In this document: one piece after another, positions 21,982-32,392 of the stretch
How positions within the stretch are numbered: the first letter of the stretch is position 1
How the letters are laid out: each line of letters begins with the position of its first letter
Origin: Trema orientale
Taxonomy: Eukaryota > Streptophyta > Magnoliopsida > Rosales > Cannabaceae
Length of the DNA stretch: 64,000 bases
Assembly: GCA_002914845.1 (NCBI GenBank)
Contig: JXTC01000747.1
Span: 1-64,000, forward strand
Direction of reading: 5' to 3'
Notes under the pieces: model-generated
What the model was told of the DNA's origin: nothing
The model's database searches: none
The model's input: the letters and a program-made list of their open reading frames with translations, nothing else
Position numbers and translations under genes: made by a program

Positions 21982-23232
21982 TCAGTTCAACCGTCGCCTT
22001 CGGGGAGCTCGTGAATCTCCGGTATCTAAATCTGAAACTCTTGGAGCCTCGTTTCTTCTTCTGGAAGATGATGTTGAAAGTGACACAGCGGATTCAATTT
22101 CTGCAGCAGTGTCAATTTGAGACTCTGAATTTATTACAGCAGCAATGCTGGAGAAAGAATCTCTATCATCAACTGGAGGCGGAGGCTGCTGCTCCTGGTT
22201 CCTACTGGTAGGGTGACTCCGAAACGCTTCAAATAACAATGCAGATGAGAGAGAAGAAATCGCTGCTCTTTGTGATTGTGTTCTTCGAAGGAAAAGGGAC
22301 TGAAGCCGACGGTTCTCTCCCACCTCAGGGCCAACAATGCTTGTTTGGTTCAAGTCCATAATGTCATCCGGAGGGTCCATTGGAGTTTGCTCCCTGCGTA
22401 ATCCTCGGGTAGTTAAAAACCTATTTAGCAAGTTTGATCTTTCGGCTGATTCCCGAACATTCTCAGGCTCTTGTGGCTGATTGAAATCCCGTGTCAAATC
22501 AAATCTACTCCCAAGGCGTCGAATCATCTCTTCCACTGGAAAACTGAATGCACTCCTCTGAATGGTTTGTCTCAAGCTCTCAACCCGCCGTGCATGGGGT
22601 CTCAGAGGGATCTTAACACTCGAGTCCTCATCTGGCTCGCGCTTATGGTTCCCACGACCATAAATTGGGGTCACATTCTTCAATGTTACTTCCCCCTTGC
22701 ACACAGGACATTCCTTTGCATCAGAATGCAAATGTATCCACCGATAAAGGCACGCCCAACAAAATAAATGACCACAACATGTCACAACAGGGTTCCTAGC
22801 CAAATCCAAACAGATGTTACAATCGAAAAAGCTCCCATCGCTAGCATTACCCTTTTCAATGTCATCCTTATTCTCTGATGCCTCTTCTTCCAGAATACCG
22901 TTGTTGTTTTCGCACGTTTTGGGCAACTCACTGGTTCTTTCCACTGAATCAACACTACCCTCACCTGCCTGCAAAGTAGTTGCATTACTAGAATTGACCA
23001 TTAAGTGATTCAATTCCATCGAGATGTTCTGAGCTTCAGCTGGTATATGAAACTGCCGCCATCTCGACCGCCGTCTGGCCCCAATCCTGACAGCTTCCCT
23101 AAATCTATGAATAGGGTCATCAACCCGCTCATCCAAACTCATAGTTATGCTCGATATCGAGCCCAATGTTGGCTCGGGACCAGGACTCAGGTTCAAGTCA
23201 AGGTTCATCGCATCAGAAGTTTCCTCCCCCAT
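21982..23232 (-). CDS. RING-type E3 ubiquitin ligase, MUSE1/MUSE2-like
   Basis: Single uninterrupted frame of 416 aa. It has a C3HC4 RING finger at residues 138-178 (C138, C141, C153, H155, C158, C161, C175, C178), containing CCGHLFCWACLYRW, the type shared by RMA/RNF5 ligases. Such proteins receive ubiquitin from an E2 and pass it to a substrate. Unlike RMA1-3 there is no hydrophobic C-terminal anchor: the chain ends in an arginine-rich RRRRLN. The overall plan (MNLDLNLSPGPEP near the N terminus, an arginine-rich GARRRSRWRQ block at 51-60, central RING, long polar C-terminal half) and the length fit the Arabidopsis pair MUSE1/MUSE2. Those are known to limit NLR immune signalling by degrading SIKIC proteins. 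LDLNL at 11-15 also resembles an EAR motif. The start is the first ATG of the frame with conserved-looking N terminus. Family call is firm; the specific orthology and immune role are inference. Confidence 0.85.
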   Translation of the reverse strand: MGEETSDAMNLDLNLSPGPEPTLGSISSITMSLDERVDDPIHRFREAVRIGARRRSRWRQFHIPAEAQNISMELNHLMVNSSNATTLQAGEGSVDSVERTSELPKTCENNNGILEEEASENKDDIEKGNASDGSFFDCNICLDLARNPVVTCCGHLFCWACLYRWIHLHSDAKECPVCKGEVTLKNVTPIYGRGNHKREPDEDSSVKIPLRPHARRVESLRQTIQRSAFSFPVEEMIRRLGSRFDLTRDFNQPQEPENVRESAERSNLLNRFLTTRGLRREQTPMDPPDDIMDLNQTSIVGPEVGENRRLQSLFLRRTQSQRAAISSLSSALLFEAFRSHPTSRNQEQQPPPPVDDRDSFSSIAAVINSESQIDTAAEIESAVSLSTSSSRRRNEAPRVSDLDTGDSRAPRRRRLN

Positions 23233-24000
23233 AACAAAATGTCAAAGCCCAGGTAATTAAAAGGGGAAAAAAAGCTTACTTTTATCAGAAGTTTAAAAAA
23301 CCGTAAGAAAAAACTCAACTTCACCGCAAAATTGAAGAGACCCACAACTAAAAACCCCTATTTCTTCCAAAATTGTACAGAGACAAATCCCGAAACATCT
23401 TTAGCCCTAGAATAGAATATACCCCAAATCACGAAACCCTAATTTCTTGCTTGCACTAAAGAAATTGAATCCAAATCGAAAACTATTACCAATAGTCACA
23501 AAATTGAAAAATCCCAGACAAGAAACCCTAAACTGGACACAAATTCAGCAAACCCAGATCTAAAACCCTAGCCAGGACGCAGAAATTACAAAGCCAAGCT
23601 AGGTTTCAATCCCCAAATACAGTCATTTCAAAAGATTCCCCTGCGAATCGGTACATTTTCTTGCTGACAATCTAGGGTATAGGAATTGGGAACAAAAAAT
23701 TTACGAAACGAAAGCTCGAATGAAATAAACGAAAACCTGGATTTCAAAAATTGTGATGATGGGTCTTCAAAACGAGGCCGTATAAGCAGAGCTTGATATG
23801 AGTTGGCGACACCCTCCGTAGCTGAGTTGGGCCCGAGTCAGATTCGCCATAGGAGAGAACTCCAGCTTCATCTGATTATCGATCTACGAGAGCTAAAGGG
23901 TTTAGACCCATAATATGAAACGAAATGGTTTCAAGGAAAAACTGCGAAGAACCATACCAGAGGGAGAGAGAGAGGAGGAGATGATCCTATCCGTTGATTG
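23233..24000 (-). promoter_or_regulatory. leader and proximal promoter of the RING gene with telo-boxes
   Basis: This gene-free stretch upstream of the E3 ligase start contains several AAACCCTA words in plus orientation (near 23,434, 23,523 and 23,562), plus near matches at 23,350 and 23,403. These telo-box motifs are known in leaders and promoters of broadly expressed plant genes. A CCAG/GTTTTC donor-like site (minus strand, 23,737/23,736) suggests a leader intron, but no good acceptor is obvious before the ATG. A CT-rich minus-strand tract near 23,961-23,985 is a likely initiation region. Confidence 0.5.
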
Positions 24001-24197
24001 AGATTTATAGGGTTGGCAGATTGGTTAGGAAAATTGCTGATGGCAACAACCAGTTGTGATGGAGTAATGCGTATGACTTTTATGAGTTTTTGTTAAGCTT
24101 TGGACCCATATGATTAACTATAATCACGTGGCTCATGTTGACTTTAGTTTTACATCTGGGCCGTTTATTTTTCTTCTTTCTTGCTCATTGAGTTGTT

Positions 24198-24515
24198 AAC
24201 TAGGGGATTTAACAGGTGTTGCACCCCCCCCTCTCTAACGTGGGTTAGCTTAAGTGGTAAGAGCACCTATTATTTGAGAGGGTTCTAGGTTCAAATCACA
24301 TCGGAGGTATGCGTGAAAATCTATTATCTCTAATGAAGTGAGGTGGGATTAGTTAGTAGTCACATTGGAGGTAGGTGTGAAAACCTATTATCCCTAATGG
24401 GATAGGGTGGGATTGGTTAGTAGTAGGTATTTTCCTTTAATTTGTAATAAGTGGAGATCATTAATTAAGCTCCACTTTAAAAAGGGAAAAAAAAAAAAAC
24501 TAAGGAATTGAACAG
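24198..24515 (+). mobile_element. tRNA-derived SINE with 18-bp target duplication
   Basis: A 282-bp element (24,216-24,497) lies between AACTAGGGGATTTAACAG (24,198-24,215) and AACTAAGGAATTGAACAG (24,498-24,515), 15 of 18 matching. Box A (TAGCTTAAGTGG, 24,246-24,257) and box B (GGTTCAAATCA, 24,288-24,298) of a polymerase III promoter are clear, and an A-tail precedes the second duplication. The body contains a 64-bp tandem duplication: 24,297-24,360 and 24,361-24,424. Unlike a tRNA gene, it cannot close an acceptor stem and continues far past box B. Confidence 0.85.
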
Positions 24516-24639
24516 AAATATTCATTTTTGAACATATGATTTAGTAGATATCATTTCTTTGATTTTATAAACAAATATGTCTCATTTTTCAATAGTAATG
24601 ATTTGTGATTACCGATATTCCCATAGTAAATTACCTATT

Positions 24640-25110
24640 TATCATTAATAAGAGATGATATATAATTTATTTACCATGATTTAATAAAATTACACTTATA
24701 TATGGTAGCATATTTATTATTATACTCCTGATATATTATTTATTTACCATTATCAAGACGTGGTACATATTTTATTTACTATGAGTTAAAATAAATTTCA
24801 CTTATAGACAATATCATATTTACTATTATACACAGATAAATTACTTATTTACTACTATTAAGAGGTGGTATATAATTTATTTACTATGACTTAAAAAATT
24901 TTCACTTATAGACGGTAACATATTTAACATTATACCTCTAGTAAATTACTTATTTATACCTATAAAACTATTAAGAAGTGATATATAATTTATTTATCAT
25001 GACTTAAAAAATTTTGTCATTTATATACAATATCATATTTATCATTATACCACCGATAAATTATTTATTTACCAATATTAAAATATAGTAGATAATTTAT
25101 TTACCATTAC
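24640..25110. repeat. AT-rich tandem array, unit about 105-113 bp, 4-5 copies
   Basis: A TATATAATTTATTTACCATG-like word recurs at about 24,659, 24,764, 24,869, 24,982 and 25,089 (spacing 105, 105, 113, 107). Each unit also carries CACTTATAGACGGTAACATA-like and TTATACCTCCGATAAATTAC-like words. Copies are diverged by perhaps a fifth. A weaker half unit may extend left to about 24,540. Non-coding. Confidence 0.85.
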
Positions 25111-25465
25111 TTAACAAAAAATTTATCACTTAATGATTGAAGCCAAAGACGTTTAAAAAAAAAAAAAAAAACAACCAAACAAAACTGGTCGAAGAAATAA
25201 ACTAATCCATATATCTAAATTTTAACCACTACCCCCATCTTTCAAAAATTAAACAATAAAAAAGACTCAAAGAATCATTTATATATATAATATCGAATTA
25301 TTGGCCTTCCGAGTCCTTGGGAGAGTAATTTCATTGACTTGAGGAATCGCAAGAATTGCAGAGTCGGAAACACGAGGCTCTTCCCCAAAAGATCTGGATC
25401 GAGTGGTAAATTGGAAAAGAGAACGAAACTATAAGAACAACAAGAAAGTAATTGAGATAAATTGG

Positions 25466-25499
<34 letters not shown>

Positions 25500-26170
25500 C
25501 AAAATTTTCCACGATAGTCAGCTTGATACTTCTAGTTTTTGAAATTCTTGCTTCAGTATATGTACTACTCGATCAAAGGTGTACGCATGAGGCAAACTAC
25601 CATTTTTACGGATGAGTGGATGTAAAGGATCTCATCAGATCTAGTGGATGCAGTCGTTAGTCCACATGTTGAGGGCATAATAGTAAAAGCAGCACTAACA
25701 ATTTTAAAAAAGGGATATGAATGTTTGAAGCTTTAAAAAGGGATATAGATTTTTGCTAGTTGCTAAAAAGGGATATCCCACATAGTTTTATCTGTTATAA
25801 TTAATTAATTATGTGGATTGAAAGTTAAATGCTAAATATCACTTTTGATAAATTTATTTGTGGCCTTGTCAATTTTGACCGCTCATAATGAAATTTGATA
25901 CTAAATATAATTAGTCCCCACCATCTAGTAAAATTCGACCCCTATTGAAAACAAACTCAAATGTGGTTAAAAAATTTAGATATGCATTGAAAAATTATAT
26001 CTAAGGTTGTAAAAACTATATTTGATGATGATGGCTTACCTCCTCTGAAGTTGATCTTGACGAAGACTCATAGAAGAGGCTTGTCAAAAAGCTTAAAGGA
26101 GTCATAGTCAAAAAGCTTGAGTATTCTAGTAAATTTAGATAGGTGACATGAAATTGAGGATTAATTTTGA
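25111..26170. other. intergenic, no gene seen
   Basis: Contains a mixed (CA)n(TA)n microsatellite at 25,468-25,499 and otherwise AT-rich sequence. No gene or defined element. Confidence 0.5.
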
Positions 26171-26175
26171 TGCAA

Positions 26176-26352
26176 ATTATGAATAAGACCATTTATCACC
26201 ACGAGGCCATTAGTAGAGCATTGAGGTTTAGCTATGGTATAATTTATAAATAAGATCATTTTATCACCATAAGGCCATTAGTAGAGCATTGAGGTTTAGC
26301 TATGGCATAATTTATAAATAAGACCCTTTTATCACCATAAAGCCATTAGTAG
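26176..26352. repeat. 68-bp tandem repeat, about 2.6 copies
   Basis: The words TAAGACCATTTTATCACCA and GGCCATTAGTAGAGCATTGA recur with a constant 68-bp shift (GGCCATTAG at 26,205, 26,273, then AGCCATTAG at 26,341). Copies differ by only a few substitutions. Confidence 0.9.
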
Positions 26353-26455
26353 TCCCAAAAGTATAAAATTCCCAATTTATTTCCCTAAAATTAGTGGCAA
26401 AGCCATATGGAGTTTGGGAGAACTTTTTTGAAATAGGGGGGGAGGAGAGGGGATG

Positions 26456-26995
26456 GGGTTAAATATAGTTTTAGTCCTTGAATTATATTTATTGTATCAC
26501 TTTACCCTCTGAATTTTCAGCATACATAATAATAGCACCCGAATTATACAATTGTTAATACAATGGACTATTTGTCGCAAACTATTAGTTTTTAAATAGA
26601 AAATAGTCATAGTCAAAGTGTATAAGTGGGTATTATTTATTTTTGTGAATTAGAATATCATTTTTAGCTATAATGACTAAAGTGTGCGTTTTACACAAGA
26701 ATCATTTATGTTAAAATTTTAACAATTTATAGAAAAAATGGCCATTGCTACAATAATTGCATAAGTATTGATAGTCTACCGTCTAAGTTAGAAAGTCAGA
26801 ATCTCAATATTAACCACAGTTACTAAACTATGTACTTTGTAATAACTTATTTTTGTTAAATATTTAATAGTTTGTGACAAAATGATCATTATTGCAACAA
26901 TTATATAATTCAAGACTATTACTATGTAAGTTAAAAATTCAGGGGGTGAAGTAATACTGCATGTATAATTCAGGGGCTATTAATAGTATTAACCC
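26456..26995. mobile_element. 540-bp long-TIR element, probably Mutator-like MITE
   Basis: The arms are inverted over about 100 bp. The left reads GGGTTAAATATAGTTTTAGT..CCTCTGAATTTTCAGC..AATTATACAATTGTT; the right, on the minus strand, reads GGGTTAATACTATTAATAGC..CCCCTGAATTTTTAAC..AATTATATAATTGTT. This is a common plant MULE-derived arrangement. No 9-bp duplication is visible at these ends, so the ends or the insertion site are eroded. The interior has no coding frame. Confidence 0.65.
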
Positions 26996-27123
26996 AAAAA
27001 AAAGTAGATACTTCTAAAATTAATCTTTATCTCATTTTAATTTAAAAACTTTTATATTTGCCGTCACTAAAATTTTGGGTTAGGTCATTCTTTGTTAGTG
27101 AAGCACATTTTATCATTTTTTCT

Positions 27124-27532
27124 TAGCCTATATTTGGTAGAGGGGAAAAGAGAGAGGAGAGAAAAGGTTAGAGGAAAAAATGAAGGGAAAGTAAAAATAA
27201 TCTTATTTAGTATGAGAAATAATAAGGTAGAACGGAAAAGAGGGAGGAAAATTTCAATTATAGGGCCTACCATAAATGGAGAGAAAAGTAGAAGGAAAGT
27301 TTAGAACAATTATAATTAAAATGAAATTAATAAATTACCCTTAGTTTTTAACTAAATTAATAAATTTAAAATAAGTAAATTGTAATTTTATCAAATTCCA
27401 ATTTTCCTTCCTTCATATGTACCAAACAATGTAAAGGAACTTAGTTTTCCTTTCTGTCACTCTTATTTTCTTTCCCCCATTTTTTTTTTCTACCTTCTAC
27501 TTTTATTTCCTTCATACCAAACACAGCCCAAG
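27124..27532. mobile_element. inverted-repeat element with TTTGGTA termini
   Basis: The left end contains GCCTATATTTGGTAGAGGGG and the right end, on the minus strand, GGGCTGTGTTTGGTATGAAG, followed in both arms by purine-rich AAGGAAA sequence. The two purine-rich arms form a long imperfect inverted repeat. No reliable target duplication was seen, so class is undetermined. Confidence 0.55.
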
Positions 27533-27571
27533 TATAGCCCATTTTCCATTTCTTTTTAGGGTAATGGACCC

Positions 27572-27814
27572 AACTAGTAGTAATTTATACTCAAATGATT
27601 TTTCTAAGAGTGTTTTAAAAAATGATATTTCTAGTAGTGTCATAGTATTGAGTGACTTGTGACCATAAATTTATAACTTTTTTAAGACTAATCAAATATT
27701 ACAAATTGTGTGACTCTTTATCACATAAGGTCACACAATACAATAATACTACTAAAAAAGTCATTTTTTGAAACACTCCCAAAAGTATCATTTTAGTCTA
27801 AATTACTACTACTT
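27572..27814. mobile_element. long-TIR MITE, related in plan to 20,368-20,632
   Basis: The left arm AACTAGTAGTAATTTA..CTAAGAGTGTTTTAAAAAAT matches the right arm read on the minus strand, AAGTAGTAGTAATTTA..TGGGAGTGTTTCAAAAAAT, over nearly 100 bp. The hinge holds GTGACC/GGTCAC words. The arms share the motif AGAGTGTTTTAAAAA with the 20.4-kb element, suggesting a distant common family. Non-coding. Confidence 0.65.
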
Positions 27815-27832
27815 ATGTTAGTTTTTCTTCCT

Positions 27833-29329
27833 TTTTATCATTTTCTCTTCAAGTAAAGTGAAGCCCATTCCCCCCCCCGCCCCCCTTTTTTTTTACCATT
27901 TTCTAAATTTCTAGTCCTTATTGCACTATTTTGTGTTGAGGTGATTTTTTCTTTTACCCCTGGATAAATTAATGGCTTCACCCTTGCCATATATATATGA
28001 TAATATTATTTTGATATAGATATATTTCAATATAATGTGGCTATCACGTGGCAATCAATAAAAAAACCTGCATGGTAGTCATTGTTACTATTATTTGAAA
28101 TGCCCGGACTCATGGCGGTCCTTTCAAATGAAATAATTGGCGACCTCTCTCCTAAGGTTCCAGATATTAATTACGGGCTCTCATTGTGCAAGTTTTTTTT
28201 TTCTTTTGAATGGGCTCCTCAAAGAAATATTATTAATCGAAGTAAAAGCTTCAAATTACAATATAAATATAAGGATTATAATTTCAAACTCCTCAAAGAA
28301 AGAAGACGAAAAATGGATCACAAACACAATTACGAACAAATGTGTGGGTTACCCTAATTCTTAAAGAGAAAGAGATAATAAGGACTACCAGTAATCTATT
28401 ACCTTCAACACTTGCTCTTGGTTGCATTCTTGGCGGGTTAGACTATATAAGGCCAGTACCAATTAAGATCCATGCCTGTAGAAAAGAAAATAAAATAAAA
28501 ACCGGATACTAAACAGATCTAGATCTAAGAAGAAATCTCATATTTAAGATCTGGACTGGACTAAAATCTACACAAAAGGTGGTACTATAAACCAGATCTA
28601 GATATGGACTTATTAAAACTGAAAAAGAAAAAGAAAAAAGAAGCAGAGAGGGGGAGGAAGAAGAGGGTGAGGAGAGAAGGCCAGAGAAGGAGAAGGAAAA
28701 ACCCCCCTACAGCCTCCAAACAGAGCGGCGCTAGCCTTTCTGTTGGGAGGAATTGCAAGTAAAGAGAGAGGTTAGGGTTTTTTCTTTTTGAGTTATGCAA
28801 GATTTTCACCTAAAACTCGGATGCATTAACATTAGTATATGCTTTCGCAAATGGCCATATTTGACATTCAGATTTTGATTATTTATTGTTGGATGATTTA
28901 GTTTTATTGTGTTTGTTTTCTTCACATGAATTATGAAACTGATTGAATAGTACGTGGTTTAATTAAATTTGCTTTAGGATGGATGATAAGCTTATTTTTT
29001 GTTTAAAAAAAATCTCGTCTTCTAATTAATTTATTGCTGTAAAAGACTTGGTTATGTATAGTAGCATATTCATTTATTCGCCTAAAATGTTGGATCCTTT
29101 TCATATTAGTCCTTATAACGATTAGTCCAATAAAATTTACAGTTATACTCTTCCATCTTTTTTTTAGGGGAGTTATACTCCTCCATTTTATCTCAATACA
29201 ATGACTTCTTTAAACCAAAAATATTTATATTAATAATTTTTGACATTAGGAACTAAAAATACATCACGCTCTTATATTCTCAAACTTTATCGAAAAAATT
29301 AGGGATAATATTAAAAAAAATAGACTATC
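27833..29329. other. intergenic, no gene seen
   Basis: Contains a C-rich/T-rich run at 27,871-27,894 and, around 28,540-28,790, a minus-strand CT-rich stretch followed by AGATCTAGATCTG words. That resembles the 5' half of the retroposon at 18,823 but is too diverged to call. Open frames here have no domain. Confidence 0.4.
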
Positions 29330-29399
29330 ATATTTAGTGTTTTGTTTTTAAAAAAATCCACACTTTTTATTTATATTAAATAAAATCTTTAATTTATAT

Positions 29400-30115
29400 T
29401 TTTCTATCAAATAGTACCCGTCCATAAATATGGTCAAAGTGGGGAATTTACATCTAGGGGATCTACTAAATCTTTGTGATGAAAAATAGGACTCACTTTT
29501 TAATATTTTTAAAACTAACCCTAATTGCCATGTCACACATGTAAAATTACTTGGATACCCTATTTCTTCAATAAATTTCAAACTACTTTAGCCACCACCA
29601 CCGGTCTCGATCCCGACCCCGGCGGCGGTGCCTCCGCTCGACTAGGTTCGAAAATTTTCGACCGTGGTCGAACTTGTCCGGCCGCCTCTCCCGGTTGTTT
29701 CGATCGTTTTCAACCAGTGGCCAGAAAATTTCGACCCCGGTCGAATATTTTTGACTGGGATCGAACCACCGTTCGACCGTAGTCGAACAATTCGATTGGA
29801 ATCGAAGCTACCGGTCGAAATTTTCGACCAGCGTTCGACCGTAGTTGAAAAATTTCGACCCCAGTCAAATATAGCCAGCCGTCTTCTCGGCGCCGCTTCC
29901 ATCACTTTTGATTTTTTCGACTTATTCGAAAATTTTCGACTAGGGTCGAGTCAGGGATAATTTTGGAACTCCAAAATATTCATTAAATGACATGACAATA
30001 AAAGTCCTACTTTTGTAAATGGTTTATAAGTTGTTCCTTTTTTCATCACATGTATTAAAAGAGGGTCAAAATTGATAATCTCTCGGTCAAAGTTGAAACT
30101 TAATATTATACCAAA
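29400..30115. mobile_element. long inverted-repeat structure with CG-rich core
   Basis: The left arm (about 29,400-29,580) contains TTGTGATGAAAAATAGGACT and TTGCCATGTCACACATG. The right arm (about 29,960-30,115), on the minus strand, contains TGTGATGAAAAAAGGAACAA, GTAGGACTTTTATTGTCATG and CTTTGACC words in the same order. Together they make an imperfect inverted repeat of roughly 150-200 bp per side, like a Mutator-type long-TIR element. The core at 29,590-29,950 has quite different composition and is listed separately. No clean target duplication was found. Confidence 0.5.
29590..29950. repeat. CG-rich segment with reiterated TTCGACC/GGTCGAA words
   Basis: Roughly 360 bp of unusually CpG-dense DNA, in which TTCGACC, GGTCGAA and one-base variants recur more than a dozen times on both strands, making many small palindromes (for example TTCGACCCCGGTCGAA at 29,729-29,744). 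Open frames on both strands arise from this composition and have no recognisable domain. It contrasts sharply with its AT-rich surroundings. Confidence 0.8.
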
Positions 30116-31660
30116 AAAAAAAATCCTTTAAATTCGTAAAACATAAATAAAAAAGATTACTAAATATAAAAATAGCTTAATTGATTTAAAACACTTTGAA
30201 TGAGAAAAAAAGAAAAGAGAAAGACAAAATGGAATATTATTTTTTTTTAAAAAAAATTTAATTAAAAATAGTTTAAATGATTGAAGCACTTAAAATGGAA
30301 AAAAAAAAAAGACAAAATGGAATTTTTTGCCGTTCTCTTTTTTTTTTTTTTTAAAATTTTAGTTATTTTGAATAATTTAGATTACTTTTAGTTTAATAAT
30401 TAGTCTTTTTCAACAATATCAAATTTCAATTTTGACCATAGTTGTGGATAGTAATGTTTACTAGCTGTGCTTGTGCCGGACCAAGCATAATTAACCTCGG
30501 TCAATTCGTGCCTCATGCCATACCAGTTCAGGCACGATTAGTAATTATGCCATACGGGTCCTAACATATTTGTACTTGTTATCGTGCCTATTATGGTGCC
30601 TGTTATTCTACCTAATCATGTCCCTTTTTGATATTATTTTTTACCGTGTCTGATTCTTTTTCGTGCCTAATCATATCTTTTTCGATATTATGATTTTTTT
30701 ATACCTAATTGTACACATTATCGTGCTTGCCTATTATTGAGTCCAATTATTTAGATTTTTTTTATTAATATAATCGAGCATATTATGCCTAATCGAACCC
30801 GTTTTTTAACTCGGATTGTTATCATGTACATTATTTCTTTTTTTTTTCTTCCCCTTAAATTTTGTTGTTTCAATATTATTCATACATATTTATTTCTAAG
30901 AGATAGTATTAGTTGTGTAATATAACAAAAATTGTTCGTTAAATTGAAGTAATTTTTTTATTGAAATAAGTTTAGATTAAAATATTACAATTTACATGTA
31001 TATATAACTAATATTTAAACTTGTACAATTTAAGTACTATCTCAACTAAATTGGCATCTATCTAAACTATATTAAAATAACTAAACTATATTTTTATCTT
31101 TTTTAATTTTGTTTTTTTCTTAAATTTATTTTTATGAGCTTTTTATAGTGCAAGTGGCTTAAGGTGGGTTTTAGCCCATGGCCCTAATCGGCCAAACTGA
31201 ATTGCACCAATCTATGTGGTTTTTCTTCTTCTAATATTGTTATGGATTGCGAATACTGCAAATCGGTCAGTTTGGTTTGGTTCTTAGTTTCACATATTGA
31301 TATTTAATTTCAAACCGAACCAGTCAAGAGTGGTATTTTTGTTATAATTCTTTTAAAATTTTCTAATTATTTAGTTGACAACATACTCAAACCATATGTG
31401 TTTTTGTAAGTGTGATATTTAAGTTTTCTAGTTTCTAGATATTTAGTTTTTACTTATGTTTTAAAGTTAAAGTGTGATATTTAATTATGTTTGTTTGATT
31501 TGATTTTTGAATTTTAGACTTTACTTTGATTGAAAATGTGATTTTTGAAAAAAAGGGGGCTTAAATAGTTAGTCTCAATCTGCCAAAGTCTTGACCCATA
31601 ATATTATAGGTCAAAATCCCAATCATGAAAATCGCCTGATTCGCACCACACGATGTAGGT
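30116..31660. other. intergenic, decayed repeats
   Basis: Poly-A/T runs dominate the first part. Around 30,470-30,840 the words CGTGCCTAATCAT and CCTGTTAT recur in degenerate form, suggesting an old repeat with CGTGCC-rich units. No gene is supported. Confidence 0.45.
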
Positions 31661-32160
31661 ACGATGATTAAAGGTATCAAAATGGGTGGGTCAGGTCAAA
31701 GCAAGCTTGGAGGAAGAATGGGCTAGGCTGGGTCGGCCGTCTAAGAAAGTGGGTCAGGCCGAGCTCGGTCCGGAATTTTAAAATGTAGCACAACCCGGCC
31801 CGTCCTTAGCCCAATTTTAAAAATTAAAAAAAAATAAAAAAAATGAGATTATTATTTGTATAATTAGTTAAAAATATTAAAATAAAATTTATAAAAAAAT
31901 AAATAATATGTTATATTTTTTTTCTATTGATAAAAATTTGAAAATAATTAAATAAGCTAAAAGTATATAAGTAAAATAATTGATTAAAAAAAGTTTAAGC
32001 ATTGAAAAAATATTTAGAATTAGATTGAAATTTAAAAGTGTGAAAAAAAAGAGTGAGGAAATGTATATTTATAACTATTGAAGGCCGGCCCACGAGCCAT
32101 AATAATGGGTCTCGAGTTGGCCCGTTTAGCCCGGCCCATTTTGACACCTTTAACGATAAT
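31661..32160. mobile_element. hAT-like non-autonomous element with 8-bp target duplication
   Basis: A 484-bp element (31,669-32,152) has terminal inverted repeats TAAAGGTATCAAAATGGG and, on the minus strand, TAAAGGTGTCAAAATGGG. It is flanked by ACGATGAT (31,661-31,668) and ACGATAAT (32,153-32,160), 7 of 8 matching. Subterminal GGCCGGCC/CCCGGCCC-type words occur in both arms around an AT-rich middle. An 8-bp duplication and GGTGTCAAAATGGGC-type ends are typical of plant hAT MITEs. No transposase frame. Confidence 0.8.
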
Positions 32161-32392
32161 ACTGGTTTAAATTAGCCATTTCATTTTACATGATTTGATG
32201 ATCTGGCCAAACCACACCAGAAAAAAGATAAATTTGATAAGAAGAACAGAGGAAGAAAGAGGTGAAAAGGTATATTAGAGATAATTACTTATAATAATTA
32301 TTTATTATTAGAATTATCTACTTACTTGTTTTAGAATATTCTTTATTATGTAATTATCTGCTTACCTTATTCATTTATTTTGTATTTTATAT

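Noticed and set aside
21982..23232. Identification of the RING protein as RMA1-3.
   Set aside because: No C-terminal membrane segment, and the length is well above that of RMA proteins.
22471..23256. Plus-strand open frames within the RING gene.
   Set aside because: They are antisense shadows of the coding strand.
24240..24310. A functional tRNA gene.
   Set aside because: Box A and box B are present, but no acceptor stem closes and the element continues into a SINE body with an A-tail and flanking duplication.
29525..29960. Coding frames on both strands in the CG-rich core.
   Set aside because: They exist because stop codons are rare in CG-rich repetitive DNA; no domain or splice context.
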